Origin: SHLQ01 sp033344795
GTDB taxonomy: Bacteria > Actinomycetota > Acidimicrobiia > Acidimicrobiales > SHLQ01
DNA: 64,000 bases
NCBI GenBank assembly: GCA_033344795.1
Contig: JAWPMS010000001.1
Coordinates: forward strand, 1,116,001-1,180,000
Direction of reading: 5' to 3'
Shown piece by piece: positions 63,965 to 64,000 of the stretch (position 1 is the first letter of the stretch; every line of letters starts with the position of its first letter). The notes under the pieces are model-generated. The model was not told where the DNA came from. It saw only the letters and a list, made by a program, of their open reading frames with translations, and ran no database searches. The translations under genes and the position numbers were made by a program.

Positions 63965-64000
63965 AAAATTGCGATCGGTGTGTCACATCTCGTGTGGCTG

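Overview
The window looks like chromosomal DNA of a high-GC Gram-positive bacterium (Actinomycetota). The markers are the fhaA-fhaB-pstP-rodA-pbpA-pknB cell-wall signalling operon, DUF3566 and TadE-like genes beside gyrA, a RecF-DUF721-GyrB-GyrA order, actinobacterial-type HisN, maleylpyruvate-isomerase/DinB-fold thiol enzymes, and frequent GTG/TTG or leaderless-looking starts. Gene content and style fit class Acidimicrobiia (for example the Ilumatobacter group), but that placement is inference; no rRNA or other decisive marker is present.

Layout. 1-6.1 kb (minus strand): cell-wall/division signalling operon, cut at the left edge inside the Ser/Thr kinase. 6.16-10.1 kb: tRNA-Leu(CAG) followed by an accessory-looking stretch with a 137-aa hypothetical protein, a giant SARP/STAND-type regulator preceded by a coupled 28-codon ORF, and a convergent 37-aa hydrophobic peptide gene. 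10.2-14.8 kb: methyltransferase, a FAS1-OmpA envelope protein, a coiled-coil protein and an acidic zinc-ribbon protein. 14.8-18.4 kb: metallo-beta-lactamase-fold hydrolase, larC-larB (nickel-pincer cofactor) and pheA. 18.5-21.5 kb: tRNA-Arg and tRNA-Ser, then lipoproteins and a P-loop kinase between two near-identical terminators. 21.5-24.1 kb: GNAT, MFS transporter, AraC regulator. 24.2-28.2 kb: a compact stress-type cassette (TetR with in-frame NTF2-like tail, H-NOX-like protein, peroxiredoxin-like protein, YHS protein, second TetR, tautomerase) tied together by a shared operator. 28.3-31 kb: ferric-reductase-like membrane protein divergent from a NarL-type two-component system. 31-42 kb: mixed metabolic genes (PEP mutase family, PhyH dioxygenase, KAS III, DinB, ArsP-like permease with ArsR, tRNA-Ser(GCT), SulP, PlsC, HisN, DUF3105). 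42-46 kb: FliA/WhiG-type sigma factor, NAD(P)-binding protein with a coupled 48-aa membrane protein, mycothiol-type isomerase domain protein, EamA transporter. 46.1-53.4 kb (minus): tRNA-Ile, DUF3566, TadE-like, gyrA, gyrB, DUF721, recF. 53.5-59 kb (plus): unknown membrane protein, EamA transporter, and a 1132-aa GGDEF-EAL protein with a CelD/BcsL-type acetyltransferase C-terminus. 59-64 kb: long inverted repeat, RecQ helicase with a phosphoribosyltransferase-like tail, SoxR, pirin, glyoxalase-fold protein, HAD hydrolase.

How things work together. The left operon would couple peptidoglycan synthesis (RodA glycosyltransferase, PbpA transpeptidase) to Ser/Thr phosphorylation (kinase, PstP phosphatase, two FHA readers). 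The 24-28 kb cassette is the best candidate for an undescribed system: two paralogous TetR proteins, three copies of one operator, a possible haem/NO-sensing protein and redox-type effectors. The GGDEF-EAL-acetyltransferase fusion would place c-di-GMP turnover and a polysaccharide-type acyltransferase in one membrane polypeptide. All functions are read from protein motifs; nothing was searched or modelled.
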